NCBI RefSeq assembly: GCF_000002865.3
Contig: NW_001865041.1
Location: 392,421 to 456,420 of the forward strand
Source: Monosiga brevicollis MX1
Lineage: Eukaryota; Opisthokonta; Choanoflagellata; Craspedida; Salpingoecidae
DNA: 64,000 nucleotides
Direction: 5' to 3'
Shown here: in pieces, positions 1 to 10,848 of the stretch
How the letters are laid out: every line of letters starts with the position of its first letter
How positions within the stretch are numbered: the stretch's first letter is position 1
Notes under the pieces: model-generated
What the model saw: the letters and a program-made list of their open reading frames with translations, nothing else
What the model was told of the DNA's origin: nothing
The model's database searches: none
Made by a program: the position numbers and the translations under genes

Positions 1-459
1 AGCAGGCTTGCCTGTTCGCAAACCCTCGAGTGGTGTCTAGAAGCTGTTGTCGCCTGGGACCAAAAACTTGAAATTTCTAGCATTGAATTATCACAAGCGC
101 AGTGTGCCCTGCCGTCCTGGACTTGATTGTCGAGAACAGGGGACAGAAGGGAGACAAAGGAAGGAGATGAGAGCCCAAGGACACAAATACAGGAAAGAAG
201 GTGGCAAGCGCAGCTAATTGGGCTCCAATCGGATCTCGAGGTCACGACGGTGACGCTGTCACGCCTACGAGGCCATGTATGTCTGGCTTTGACACGTGGG
301 AGCTGTTCACACGACGCGGGGCGCACATTTGAGCGTGGACTGGCGTCACCGGGCCGATGGCTATAGCTGGAACCAACAACTATAGCAGATGGGAAACTAT
401 AGCAGATGGAAAAGACAGAGGAAAAGGGGCAGGCGCTTTGATGGGAACTGGGGGACAGA
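1..459. other. left edge, 3' flank of LSM8
   Basis: No gene is called. Frame 1 on the plus strand is open from base 1 to a TGA at 122-124, so the window could begin inside the last exon of a plus-strand gene, but I recognise no homology. The rest reads as non-coding flank downstream of the minus-strand LSM8 stop. Confidence 0.3.
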
Positions 460-1008
460 CTAGTACACGACAGGATTCAAGGGAGCGGCCTTGACATTCT
501 CCAGATCCAGTGTCGCATCTGTCTCCTCATCTGTTTCGCCAACCACGGCACTGTCCCCATGATCAGAGTGAGCAGCCCAGTGCATGTGAGTGCGATACGG
601 CGAGAAGAGCCAGCCAAAAAAACGAAATATCGAGCACAGACCAGCCGCGCAGGCCAGGTGGGGACAAGCCAGAAACAGAACGGGGTAACAGGATCGCAGG
701 ACCTACACGTTGTCGCCGCGCACAATGTAGAGGCCCATGGGCACGATTTCGACGCCCGAGTGTAGGGAGAAAACACGCTCGTAGCACTGATTCAAAATGA
801 GGTTGGTTGATTGGTCAAACCCTTTCAAGATGCCCTGAGCGCAAGAACCCGATAGAGCACCCGAGTCAGCACGAGGCCACCTTCAAGACCCCAAGGCACA
901 CCACAATCAGTGACGATCAGATTCGAGTTACATTGGGGCATAGCCTACCGTCAAGAGGCGTCCATCTTGAGTTGCGATGGTCACTGCCTTGTTCATATAG
1001 CCCTCCAT
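460..1008 (-). CDS. LSM8: U6 snRNA-associated Sm-like protein LSM8
   Basis: LSM8 is the subunit that makes the nuclear LSM2-8 ring, which binds the 3' oligo-U of U6 snRNA. Three exons join in phase: 1008-949, 834-707 and 550-460, giving 92 residues (human has 96). The Sm1 motif is visible as GILKGFDQSTNLIL and the Sm2 motif as GLYIVRGDNVAVVGE. The tail DEETDATLDLENVKAAPLN closely follows animal LSM8, which separates it from LSM1. The start is the only in-frame ATG before an upstream stop, and gives MEGYMNKAV where human LSM8 has a slightly longer N-terminus. The gene is divergent from the SDR gene at 1484. Splice phases were checked by length (60, 128 and 91 nt). Confidence 0.93.
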
Positions 1009-1483
1009 CACGTCGGCCGATATAGAGTTGACGGATCAATGGTGCTGAGGGAGGTTGTGGTTCTCGGCCGTGAGCGCGCTGCGATGACTGACGTCCGTTC
1101 GCGCCAGAAGCCCGCACAGACAAAGGTCAAGCTCAAGACTTCTCCCACGGGAAATTATGGAAACGCGGGTGCAAAAGAAAAAAATGGACCCAATGTATTC
1201 TATCGTTGCGCACGCCTGCGTAAGTGACATGACGGTCGAGAGCAAGTGCCACCGCGCCCAGCATCCAAGCACAAACCCATACACACACTGCCTCGCCCCA
1301 AAAAAAAAAAAAAAAAAAAAACCTCGTTGAAAAAAAAAAAAAATAGCGAGGGAGAAGCTGATGAGAGAAAGAGTGTCGATGTTTACACTTCTACTCACAC
1401 ATCAAAATTTCAGATTTCTCTCTCTCTGTATTTCTTCACTTTGGAGCTCTTTCGTGTTGTGCTCGCGCTGGAAACTCGACGCG
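1009..1483. promoter_or_regulatory. divergent promoter region LSM8 / SDR
   Basis: A 475-bp gap separates the start codons of two head-to-head genes and must hold both promoters and 5'UTRs. It contains poly-A tracts at about 1301-1341 and a short TC-rich tract near 1415-1425. I see no TATA box I would trust. Confidence 0.45.
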
Positions 1484-3138
1484 ATGGCAGCTGAAATTGT
1501 AGTGGTCACAGGCGCGACAGGCTTTGTGGGCTCATATGTGGTCAAGGAGCTGCTGGAGACAACCAGCTATGCAGTGCGGGCGGTGGTGCGCGATGCCCAG
1601 AATGCAGACAAGACGCAATTCCTTCGAGGTGTGTCCTGGCCTGTGGTTTGGAGGGGTTCTGCGGAACGGGGCTGGCTCACAGCACTTTGATCCTTGGCCT
1701 CTGATGCACGACCGGATAGACTTGGTACCTGAAGGCGATGATGGACGCTTAAGCTTTTGGTCTGCAGACCTGACCTCGGACGGCAGCTTTGATGCAGCCG
1801 TCATGGGCTCCCACTACGTGGTGCACACTGCAGCCACGGTGTCACTCACGGCACGCCATCCACAGCGGGACATTGTTGACGTCAATGTCAATGGCGTGCG
1901 CAATGTTTTGCGGGCGTGTCAGCAAGCCACTCGGGCTGGTACTTTTCGCCGCATGGTCATGACAGCCTCGGTATCGACCATTGAAGACCTCGCGCTTCCC
2001 GCCGGCCACGTCTTCACAGAAGCCGACTTCAACAACAGCGCCACCGTCCAGAATGACCCTTACCCTTACTCCAAGCGCATGTCTGAACAAGCTGCCATGG
2101 ATTTTGTACAAGCGCTTTCCTCAGAGGATAAGTTTGAGGTTGTCTTTGTGAATCCAGGAGCCATCTACGGACCCCACCTAGCCGCACATCATTTGAATGG
2201 ATCTTCGGCCATTATTCGCGATCTCATGGTACGGCAGATTCTGGGAAGGATGCCACTAACAGGCCGTGGCAAATGCGATATCTTGCTGGGCATTGTTCAG
2301 CTCTTGAGCCTTGGTCACGCCCGCACGCCTCCTTATCGTGTGCATTTGCGGCCGTAGACGGGCAAAGTGCCAATGTGCCCGCAACTGGCCTTTGGTTACG
2401 TCGATGTCCGGGATGTGGCCAAGGTGCATGTGGCACTGCTGACGCAAGGCACTGCCGGTGGTGAGTTGTGGGCACCTTTGCTCCGTTTGCCAGCCAGTAG
2501 CCATTGGTCGAGCTCCACCTTGCTCACGTGCATGAGCAACCCCATGCCACAGAGCGCCATTTGCTGGTGGAGGGTACATATGGTATGAAGGACATCTCGC
2601 TGGCGTGCCAAAGCATCTATCCCCAGTACAACTTTCCCACGCGGACGCTTCCCAACTGCTTGATGTACATCGGCGCTCTATTTGAGAAACGCTTGACCAT
2701 GTAAGCGCTTTGCCTCGAACGTCCGTGGCCCGTGCACCAGGTCCCTGCTTCCCTAAGCTCATAGATTGAAAGTTCTAACCAGCGGTGCTCTCGCCTCCTG
2801 CAATGTTCTCGGCGTGTGCTGCAGGCGTTTCTGCTGGCGATACCTTTCTCGGGTGAGAACATTGAGAGGCTCGATGTGAAGAGCGGCGTGCCTGCTCAAA
2901 GTTGCCTGAACAAACAGGGGTGGCAGGCGCTACACCCCACTGTGATTACTCACTACGATCAGCTCACCCATGACCTGGTGTGTGTCTTATGTTTCGGCAG
3001 CAACCGCTGTTTGACAGCAGCAAGATTCGGCAATTATTGGGGTTTGAGTTCACGGCCAAGGAGAAGACGCTGAAAGACAGCATGGATGCGCTGATTGCAC
3101 ACGGCGAGGTCGAATCGCCAGCCGAAGCAAACTCGTAG
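1484..3138 (+). CDS. NAD(P)-dependent epimerase / dihydroflavonol-4-reductase-like SDR
   Basis: This is an extended short-chain dehydrogenase/reductase, closest in pattern to the dihydroflavonol reductase, cinnamoyl-CoA reductase and yeast Gre2 group, which reduce aldehydes and ketones with NADPH. The N-terminus MAAEIVVVTGATGFVGSYVV carries the GxxGxxG Rossmann motif. The catalytic YxxxK is present as YPYSK near 2065, after a TASVSTIED strand, and VNPGAIYGP follows. Later exons carry FGYVDVRDVAKVHVALL (near 2391) and a C-terminal stretch ending at TAG 3136-3138. The first intron starts at 1629; further introns lie near 2270-2355, 2460-2565, 2700-2850 and 2870-3000, with approximate borders. 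The substrate cannot be read from the sequence. The ATG is the first in frame with the Rossmann fold. Confidence 0.85.
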
Positions 3139-3437
3139 AACCATGTGAAAGGACTTTTTTTTTGTGGAGTGCACAGGCGCTGAGTGGTGTAATATAAATG
3201 AGAGTCTTGACGCTCTCTAACCGATGCGCGTACATGCGCGAGTTGAAACGTTGTGCTGAGCACCAACCCTAATTCAAATCGACCAGACAAGCATGAGCGT
3301 CATGTGTTTGGAAAAAAAAGACCCTGTGTGAGTTTTGAATGAAATTTGGCTTTATGAGCATAAAAAGCATTTTGTTTGATGAAGACGTCACCTCCGTCGC
3401 TGCCTCCTCCTTCTCCAGCACCGTCGCGGACACCGCT

Positions 3438-5211
3438 ATGATGGAGCGATGGTTGCGGCCAGCAGGTATTGGGTTGCTGCTGACTGTGCTTGCCGTGCAG
3501 CTGCAAGCACAAGACACGACGACGGCGGTGGCCGACAACGACGCAGAACTGGACAGTCTCGATGAGGTTTGGCCATCACTTGTGTTGTGCCGATCCGCCC
3601 AAAACTTTGACGGCTCTCATTCGACTTGCTCGTTGCGCAAATGCCTTCGATCTGCTGCCCTTCGCATCGCCTAGTACCTTGCTCTAAAGTCTGCTTGCGA
3701 CTGTGATCTCAACGCTGGCGCCTGTGATCCAGGCTGCTGCTGCGACGATGCTTGTGCTACAGCCGATCATCTGTTCCAGTCGTGCCCAGCGCCAGAGGTG
3801 TGTGCGACAGTTGGGTTGGGGATCAACGTCCAACAATAGCAGTGTGCTTGTTGAGCACCTCGGCCTGACGCATGTGTCTACAGGGTACACAACATGCCGA
3901 CCTATTTGAAGATACTGGCCCGTGGTACCAGCTACGCCGAGCCCTGCGCATTGTGCATGACAACAGCCCGTTCCTGGGCCACTTCTTTCCTGAGGTTGGT
4001 GCCTTCTTGATGCCCGGCCTCATGACTGACAAGAAGGTGGAGGAAGATTCTAGCATACTTCTTCTGTTGCTCATGTGAGAATCACTTGACAGCCTGATGC
4101 GGCAGCGCTGCTTGCTCTTGATACCGTGGAGAGTACACACCGCGTGGTGCCGGAGCAGCCCGAACGTACGTCTTGGATATTTTTGCCAAACTTGGGTTAA
4201 CCTCAGCCGGCTGTCTAATGCCGGTCAAATCCTGTGTACAGAGCCCAATCTCGTGGATGCTGCACGTTATTACCAGGGCGAGCACCTCTTGACTGGAACT
4301 GGCTCTCTGTTGACGTATGTGCTCTTCTGCCCTGTGAGGCCCAGAACCCCACCGGTCAGCATGGATCTGTGATTTTTGCGCTTGGGCTGCATCTCATGTT
4401 GATGTTTGTGCCGCCCAGTCTTTGGGCTCTTGACTGTGAATCAGAGCATCCCGTTCTATATGGCCGTCGCACAACGGCAAGCTGCTCTCGACAACTTGAT
4501 ACGGGAGCAACATGTAACGTCTTTGAGGGCAATATGACCGTGCTGTCACCTACAACAGTCTTGACAGCACAGGTGCGTATATGCGTGTATGTACGAGAAT
4601 AGCTGGCATGCCATCCATGGAGGCATGTCCTCAATCAAATGCACTTGCGAGACTTTCCTAGCTTGACCTGCAAGTGATGGATGCCTCGGGCAATTGTACC
4701 CCCGCAACCTGCTCATGTCGTGCCGACCTGACTTACACCTTGACCACGGACAACGGCGTATGCACTTGCTCTCCTTCTCTCTCTTTCCCCTCCTCTCTCT
4801 CCTTCTCTCTATCTCGACCTGCGTTGCGTCAGCTCTGCTTTGTTCCTTGTTCGCTACCACAAGCAAACTGCACACGACACTGGTATTGGGAGACACTCAA
4901 CCATGATGCATATCGCTCGGCTGGTGCCGTCTAGACGATTGTTAGCATTAATGCAGTTGGACAGCTTTCCTTGTTACCCCTACACGGACTTGTATCGCAC
5001 CGAAATTTGCGAGTCAGCTCGACCATTGCGTTTGTTGATGGTGCGTGTGCCTGTGAGACAAATATCCACAAGCATGAAGCCTCGCTGGGCTTACGGGTTG
5101 GTGCGTCTGTTGTTAGTTAATGCCCGCCCTACATCCGGACAAGACGGTTATTTGCCGGGTCGCATTTTGCGCATGTTGGTATGTGAATCTTGGCGCATCG
5201 CCAAACGTTGA

Positions 5212-5284
<73 letters not shown>

Positions 5285-6672
5285 TTGTGTCTTTGCCGAG
5301 CTCTCTGTAATGTCGATCCGCGACAACTTCTCCCCATCACTCCTAGAATGCCAGTGGTGCGACCGTGCCGGTGCATTGGCCTCGTGCAGCGTCAAGCCCG
5401 GCTTGTGATGGGCAAGGTGCTCGTTTTGGACACGATGTGACAACTAGTTGTAGCATTGACTTGGGGGAGGCACCAGACTTGTCAGCGTAGGTTCACACGG
5501 GCCGTGAGGACGAAGATTTCTCGCCTGTTGTTTGGAGCACATACAGTAACCCAGTTTGGCTTGGCGGGCCTTGGTGCATGCAGAAATCTTGATACTCTGA
5601 TGTCTTCAGGCTACTCGTCCTCGGGCTCCACCTACCGATGCCGTGATGTCCTGCCCCAGGCGTTGACGGGTGTCTTGGTCGCTCCGGCCGGCTCACTGCC
5701 GAGTACCGCCATTGACTTGTGCATCAATTCGGCGCAGACGCTACATACAGCTCAGTTGAATCGCCAATCTCCAGAAGTTCAATATTGCAATGCGGCGTTG
5801 ACCAGAGTGTCGAGCCAGGTGAGCAGATGCGCGCGTACGCAATTTTGTTCTAATCTTCTCAATCCGAGCAAATATGTGAATATGGAACTGTGCCTCTAGG
5901 TTAGCAACTGGACCAATGTGCTGTCGGCACAGGGATTGCTTCTGTATGGCGATGGCCTGCCATCCGAGACTGGGCCCGTTGATGTAATAGAGCGATATAC
6001 CGCCGATCTGGAGGTTAGCATAATGGGCATGGATGTTTGCCTGTCTCTGCCTCACTTCGGGTGCCTCCCTCCCTCTCTTTCTGACTCCCTTTGCCACTGT
6101 GTCTTGATTGCTCGTTGTCTTTCTGACACTCTTTCTCGTTATAGTTGGTCAGGGACCAGGCAACCCACTTGGATGCCTCTGTGCGCGGTGCTTGTATGTT
6201 GCCCCTTGGCTACACACTTGAGGTGAGCGTGCATAGATTGCAGGGGTCGTCATGCGGATGGTATACTGGACATTGACAGCAAGCGTGCATTCGTGACCAC
6301 TATTCCCGCGGCTAGGTCCTGACAACGCAGGTACGACCTGAAAGTGCACTTCAGGTTGTAGTGGGGGCGCGCCTTGTTCGGACATGGGTGGCTGTGCCGC
6401 GCGATCAGAGTCGGGCTTGGCTTTCCTTTGCGACACGGTTCGTTGAGCTGGCTCCGGCCGTGAGTCGTGGACGGGTCTGGCGTGATAGCGGGACTGCCCG
6501 TAATTGCAAGGGCAATATGTGCTGGCGTGAGTGGCTTTTCCCGGTCATAAATCAGCCATTCCCAGGCCCGGCCAGTAAGAATCTACTGGTATTTCTCTTG
6601 CTATTTGTCTTTGCTCCTGGAGCTGCGCTCCTCGCCGACCTTGCAATCATGCAGGGCATTGTGCCTCGATGA
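3438..6672 (+). CDS. TCTN: Tectonic family protein (ciliary transition zone)
   Basis: Tectonics are secreted or membrane-anchored proteins of the ciliary transition zone (MKS/B9 complex). Starting at MMERWLRPAG, the N-terminus is a signal peptide ending near LQAQD. An exon near 3691-3800 encodes the family hallmark CDCDLNAGACDPGCCCDDAC, the cysteine-rich start of the tectonic domain. Later exons encode beta-rich segments such as CSCRADLTYTLTTDNG (near 4720). The last exon ends with a hydrophobic segment (LLVFLLLFVFAPGAALLADL), probably a C-terminal membrane anchor, and a TGA at 6670-6672. Many short introns interrupt the gene; one holds a long TGTC microsatellite. I cannot assign TCTN1, 2 or 3, and several middle exons are not individually resolved. 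Upstream in-frame ATGs at 3339 and 3357 would bury the signal peptide, so 3438 is preferred. Confidence 0.8.
5216..5284. repeat. (TGTC)n microsatellite
   Basis: About 17 nearly perfect copies of a TGTC tetranucleotide lie in a presumed intron of the tectonic gene. Tetranucleotide copy changes would not affect coding if the intron is spliced. Confidence 0.95.
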
Positions 6673-7763
6673 TGTTCCATGCCACGGCTGTGCTGTTTGT
6701 GTCATAATTTACATGGAATAATTGTGTAATTTTCACGTAATTTTGTCGCAATTTAACTTGGTACGCTTCGTTGTTTCTTACGTACGTCTACCACGGTGTT
6801 CGTGCCGTCAACTGGCATGGCATGCTTTCTTGCCTGGGCGCCGAACGCGTAACCAGCCCTTGTTGGTCAGGTATTCATGATGAGCTGCCGTATCTGTGAT
6901 TCTTTGATTCTTTAAAGTTCGCATCTTGAATTGAATCGATGATCATGACGAATTTGCATCGTTCATACAAACGACACCCATCTCGTGAAAAAAAAAAACG
7001 TGTGAGAAGGTAATGATGCTCTACGCTACAATGTCGGCGACACACCGTGATCAGAGGCCAGGATTGAGTCGACACGGAGCCAAACTCGAGTCCCTTATGC
7101 ACCGGCACACTCGCATCATCGCCCGGTTGCCATTCCAACCCTTTTCTCACCAATTGCAGGCGGCTGTCGAGCGACGCTTATGAAGCAAACTGCTGCATAA
7201 AGTATCATCGGTATAAGGCACATCGGCATTTACATTCAACTCAAAGTAGAAATTCATCTGCAATAACTTGGAAGGCAACAACACCTTGTCAATAACATCC
7301 ACACAACCTGATCCATGTCTTTCATTCACTAAAAAGTCCCAACACGAAAACACACACACACACGCACACACACACATACAAGAGAAGAAAGAAAACAATT
7401 GTTGCTGCATGACGTGCTTCTTCTTGTCTTTTGTTGGGTTCTTCTTCCTTCACAAGGTAACGTCGAGTGCGTCAGATTTTCAAAACGGCAGCCTCCTCGG
7501 AACTTGAACTGCGCTCATCTCACTTTCCCCCTCCAACGGAAAATACCGTTTACCGTTTTTTTTCTTCTCTCTCTCTCTCTCTCGTTCTCTCTCGTTCTCT
7601 CTCGGTAAACGCGTCCGCAGTTACTTCATCGTCGGCGTCGCTGAATCTGAATCTGGGTCACGAGACTGCGCCGAACCAGCAGTGGCTTGGGTCGGCTGCC
7701 CTTTTTTTTTTGTTTTTTTTTCTTCTGGATCAAGGTGCAGCAATCAAAGAGTGACAAGGCAAG
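6673..7763. other. intergenic, upstream of pogo-like gene
   Basis: No gene is seen in this 1.1-kb gap. It contains AT-rich sequence just after the tectonic stop (6700-6780), a CA-type repeat at about 7350-7376, and strongly pyrimidine-rich tracts at 7556-7605 and 7700-7725 next to the start of the following gene. The tracts probably belong to its promoter and 5'UTR. Confidence 0.4.
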
Positions 7764-10117
7764 ATGGATGACGGTGCGGCAACGGCACCCTCAGTGCCTC
7801 AGGTGTCCGTGGCTCCGCCTCAAGAAACCTCAGCACCTGGCGTAGGCTCAGTTGAGCCCGCCGTTCCTTCCAGTCCCGTGAATCGCGCACCCATTCCCGC
7901 AGTCCCGCCCATCCCCGAGGCGCCTGCCGCCGCATCGCACGCGCCCGCCACCCCACAAACCCCTCGCAACGCCCCCAGCACCGATAGCGATGCCCGTTCC
8001 TCCGCCAAGCGTTCAGCCAAGAACCGAAGCTCCCTCAAAGCTGATCGCGTCAAGGTATGATGACGTATCCTGACAGGCATCCTTTCCCCCCCCCCCCCCC
8101 CCGATATTCTCCGCTTTTCGTCCCTCACGCTCCTTCCTGGCCTGGAGGTACGCAGGTCTGCAAGATGATCGACCCACAACGGAATGGCAGCCGCGTGTGC
8201 AAAGTGTCCGATGCGTTGAACGCGTGCGGCATCACTGCCAGTCCCGCCGCTGTGAGCCACTGGCTTCGCGGCTGGCGCCATGGTGACCTCGTCGAGGCCA
8301 ACGGCTCCCTGCACCGCTCCAACCCGCTGCAGTTCCCAGAGCTCGACGAGCACATGCGCAAGTACGTCGAGGACCACATGATTGCGGCCAGCTTGGGGTT
8401 TGGCCAGAACTGGCGGTCCCTCAAGGAGGAGGCAGCGGCATTTGCCAAGGCTCGTTGCGAGCGTGGGGACGAGAAATACGCCAACTTTCAAAACTCCCAT
8501 GGCTGGCTTGCACGCTTCTGCAAGCGGTACGGTGTCAAGGCTCGCCTGCTTCGGGGTGTGAGCGGCCCCGCGCTGCCGGACAACGATGAAGTCCGCCCAG
8601 CCATGGAGACCTATCGCAGCAGCATCGACGAACTCGCACAGCAGCACAACGTCGATGCCGAGCGCATCTACTGTATGGACGAGTTTACGCTCTTTTACAA
8701 CCAGCCCCCGCAGGGGCTATACAGCCCACTGGAATTCCAGGAGCCCAGCGGTTCCAATCATATGATCGACGATGCCCGGTTGACCGGTCTCGCCTGCGTC
8801 AACGCCACCGGCAGCCATGCCATTCCGTGCGCTGCCGTGTCCAACCTCGAGAAACCGTACAGCTTCGTCTCGCTCCCCAAACTACCGGGGCTGCCTGTGC
8901 CCTACATGCCGCAAAGCCGGGGCTGGGTGGACGAACACGTGCTGCTGTGGTGGTTCACCGACGTTTTCCAGCCGGCCATCAAGGCCCGCCACGGTGAGCG
9001 GGACGTCATTCTCATCCTTGACAGTGCCCCTGTTCACGTCAAGACTGAGCTCCCGCTGCAAAAGCCTTCCTTCCCCAATGTGCACCTCTCCTTCCTGCCC
9101 GCCTGCTCTGTCAGCAACTTCCAGCCCCTGACCCGGGGCATCACGGCAGTCTTCAAGACGTTCTATAAGGCCATGCTACTGCAGCGCACCGTCACCTGCA
9201 TTCCCAACGGCGCGACCCTGCACCAATTGCGCTTCACGGCCGATCCCAGTGGTCACCCCCCTCCAGACAGCGGGCTCATCCATGGCGCCCGCGCCAGCAT
9301 GCTGGAGGCGCTCGAGCTGATGAACGAAGCCTGGTCTCGGCTCAGCCCAGACACCATCACTATCAGCTGGCGACAGGCCGATTGCCTCTCGCAGCGCCTG
9401 ATCGACACCATTCCCATCGCTACGGATGCGTTTACTTATCCAGCCAACAGCGTCGTGGCCCCGAACCAACTGGAAAGTGCTCGAGCCGAATTGACGGATG
9501 CCTTCGATCGTGTTCTTGCCGTTGCGCGGGAAGCCATGCAAGGCGTCGAGGCCTCAAACCAGGACCAGAATATCCTTACAACAGTCATGGTCCGCGAGGT
9601 GCTGGGTGCGCTGGCCTTGCGCGTAGGCCCAGATACCAGCAGCGTACAGATCCGTGAAGCTTTGCATTGTTATGCAACCATCGAAGATGATCCCCGACTG
9701 CTGCCCACCATTGCGGTCTCCATGATGCAGAGCCAGCCCGTGCCCACCCCCGCGCCCCCATATCCTCTCATGTCCAACGCGGTCGGATCGCAACGCGACC
9801 TCTCTCCCGCCGAAATTTTGGAGCGCGGTGCTGCCGACCTTTTGCGTATCGACCCCATTCGTGTCCTAGGCTGGCCCGAGGATGCTGTGGACGAATGGGA
9901 GGCGGCCAAGGCCTCTTTGCGAAAGCTGCAAGCCTTGGCTCAAGCCAAACTGGCACGTGGTGTCAACATGGTTGACCCCGTTGGTCCAGCCCAGGTTGAG
10001 CCCTCGGCCGTCCCCGTTACAGCTGCCTCTGCCACGACGACGGCGCCCCCTGCGGCAGCCGAATCCACTACAGCTGCCCCAACTCAGCAAGGGCCACCAG
10101 TAGTGCAAGCCCCGTAA
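7764..10117 (+). CDS. pogo/Tigger (CENP-B type) transposase-derived gene
   Basis: The protein, about 750 residues, derives from a pogo-family DNA transposase. Exon 1 (7764-8054) encodes a Pro/Ala/Ser-rich leader; exon 2 (8156-10117) encodes the rest, and the phases agree. An N-terminal helix-turn-helix of psq type (VSDALNACGITASPAAVSHW) is followed by a CENP-B-type DNA-binding half (YANFQNSHGWLARFCKRYGV). The DDE fold follows: first Asp in IYCMDEFTLFYN (residue 272), second in LILDSAPVHV (386). The third Asp, normally in QPLDQG, is Thr in QPLTRGI (423). The element is therefore expected to bind DNA but not transpose. The reading frame is intact, it has an intron, and the C-terminal tail is Ala/Pro/Thr-rich. 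I saw no terminal inverted repeats by eye. A domesticated host gene is the likeliest reading; CENP-B-like function is only a possibility. Confidence 0.85.
8086..8102. repeat. poly-C tract in intron
   Basis: A run of 17 C lies in the single intron (8055-8155) of the pogo-derived gene. It may serve as part of an extended pyrimidine tract, and it is prone to length error in sequencing. Confidence 0.9.
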
Positions 10118-10517
10118 TTGTCGAGTGTCCCATGGACTCTAGCCAGTCCCATCAGGGCCAGGCCACAGGCACATTGTCAACACCCCCTGCCCCCTTCCTC
10201 CTCTCTTTTCATTTTACCGTCCACAAGTTTTTCATCGACTTGTGCACCCCGCACCCATGCGTGAGTGTGTGGCTATAACAATCGTAGGTTGACGAGCGTG
10301 CCCATTCGAGTGTCCGTGCAATTGATATGTCTCAGCTTACGATGGCTGTCGAGAAAAACACTTGGCAGCAGCAGCAGCACCACCACCACCATCCTTGCCT
10401 TCGCTACAAACACCTTGACATGGCGGCACATCCATTCAGACTATGGGACAGACCATGTCCAACCACCATGTCAAACCAACAAAAAAAAAAAACAAAAACA
10501 GAAAACCAACACAACAA

Positions 10518-10562
<45 letters not shown>

Positions 10563-10848
10563 AAAAACAACAACACCACGATTGACACTGCGCAAGGAGC
10601 TGTTTGTTTGAAGGGCTGAGTTTGTGTGCTGACCTGCACTTCCCACGTCCGTCACCGCACTCGACATCATGGTGTGAGCATGGTGACGGTCTTTGAATGC
10701 TTTGGACGAGTGAATGCTCATAAAAAACATTAGTTTTTTTGGCAAGCGATACGTTGCCGCGACATGGCGCCGTGAGAACACACGCTGTCACTGCTTCAAG
10801 ATCGTCTCTTGAAGCCAGCTAGCTGGTCGCTCCCTCACCAACGCCACC
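10118..10848. other. intergenic, pogo-like gene to TBC1D gene
   Basis: No gene is seen. A (CA)n microsatellite occupies about 10519-10560 and an A-rich tract precedes it. The ATG at 10849 follows a strong GCCACC context, so the last part is promoter and 5'UTR of the RabGAP gene. Confidence 0.4.
10519..10560. repeat. (CA)n microsatellite
   Basis: About 20 CA dinucleotides with one CG interruption, in the intergenic region upstream of the TBC1D1/4-like gene. Confidence 0.95.

Noticed and set aside
1-124. Open frame 1 at the left edge ending in TGA, possible last exon of a plus-strand gene
   Set aside because: Only 41 codons, no recognisable motif, and no visible splice acceptor inside the window, so it cannot be supported.
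127-366. 79-codon open frame downstream of LSM8
   Set aside because: Low-complexity, no family resemblance, poor start context; likely chance.
3339-3437. Upstream in-frame ATGs for the tectonic gene
   Set aside because: They would place 33 residues before a clear signal peptide; start at 3438 is more consistent with secretion.
7764-10117. Active pogo/Tigger transposon copy
   Set aside because: The third catalytic Asp is replaced, the gene contains an intron, and no terminal inverted repeats were seen by eye.
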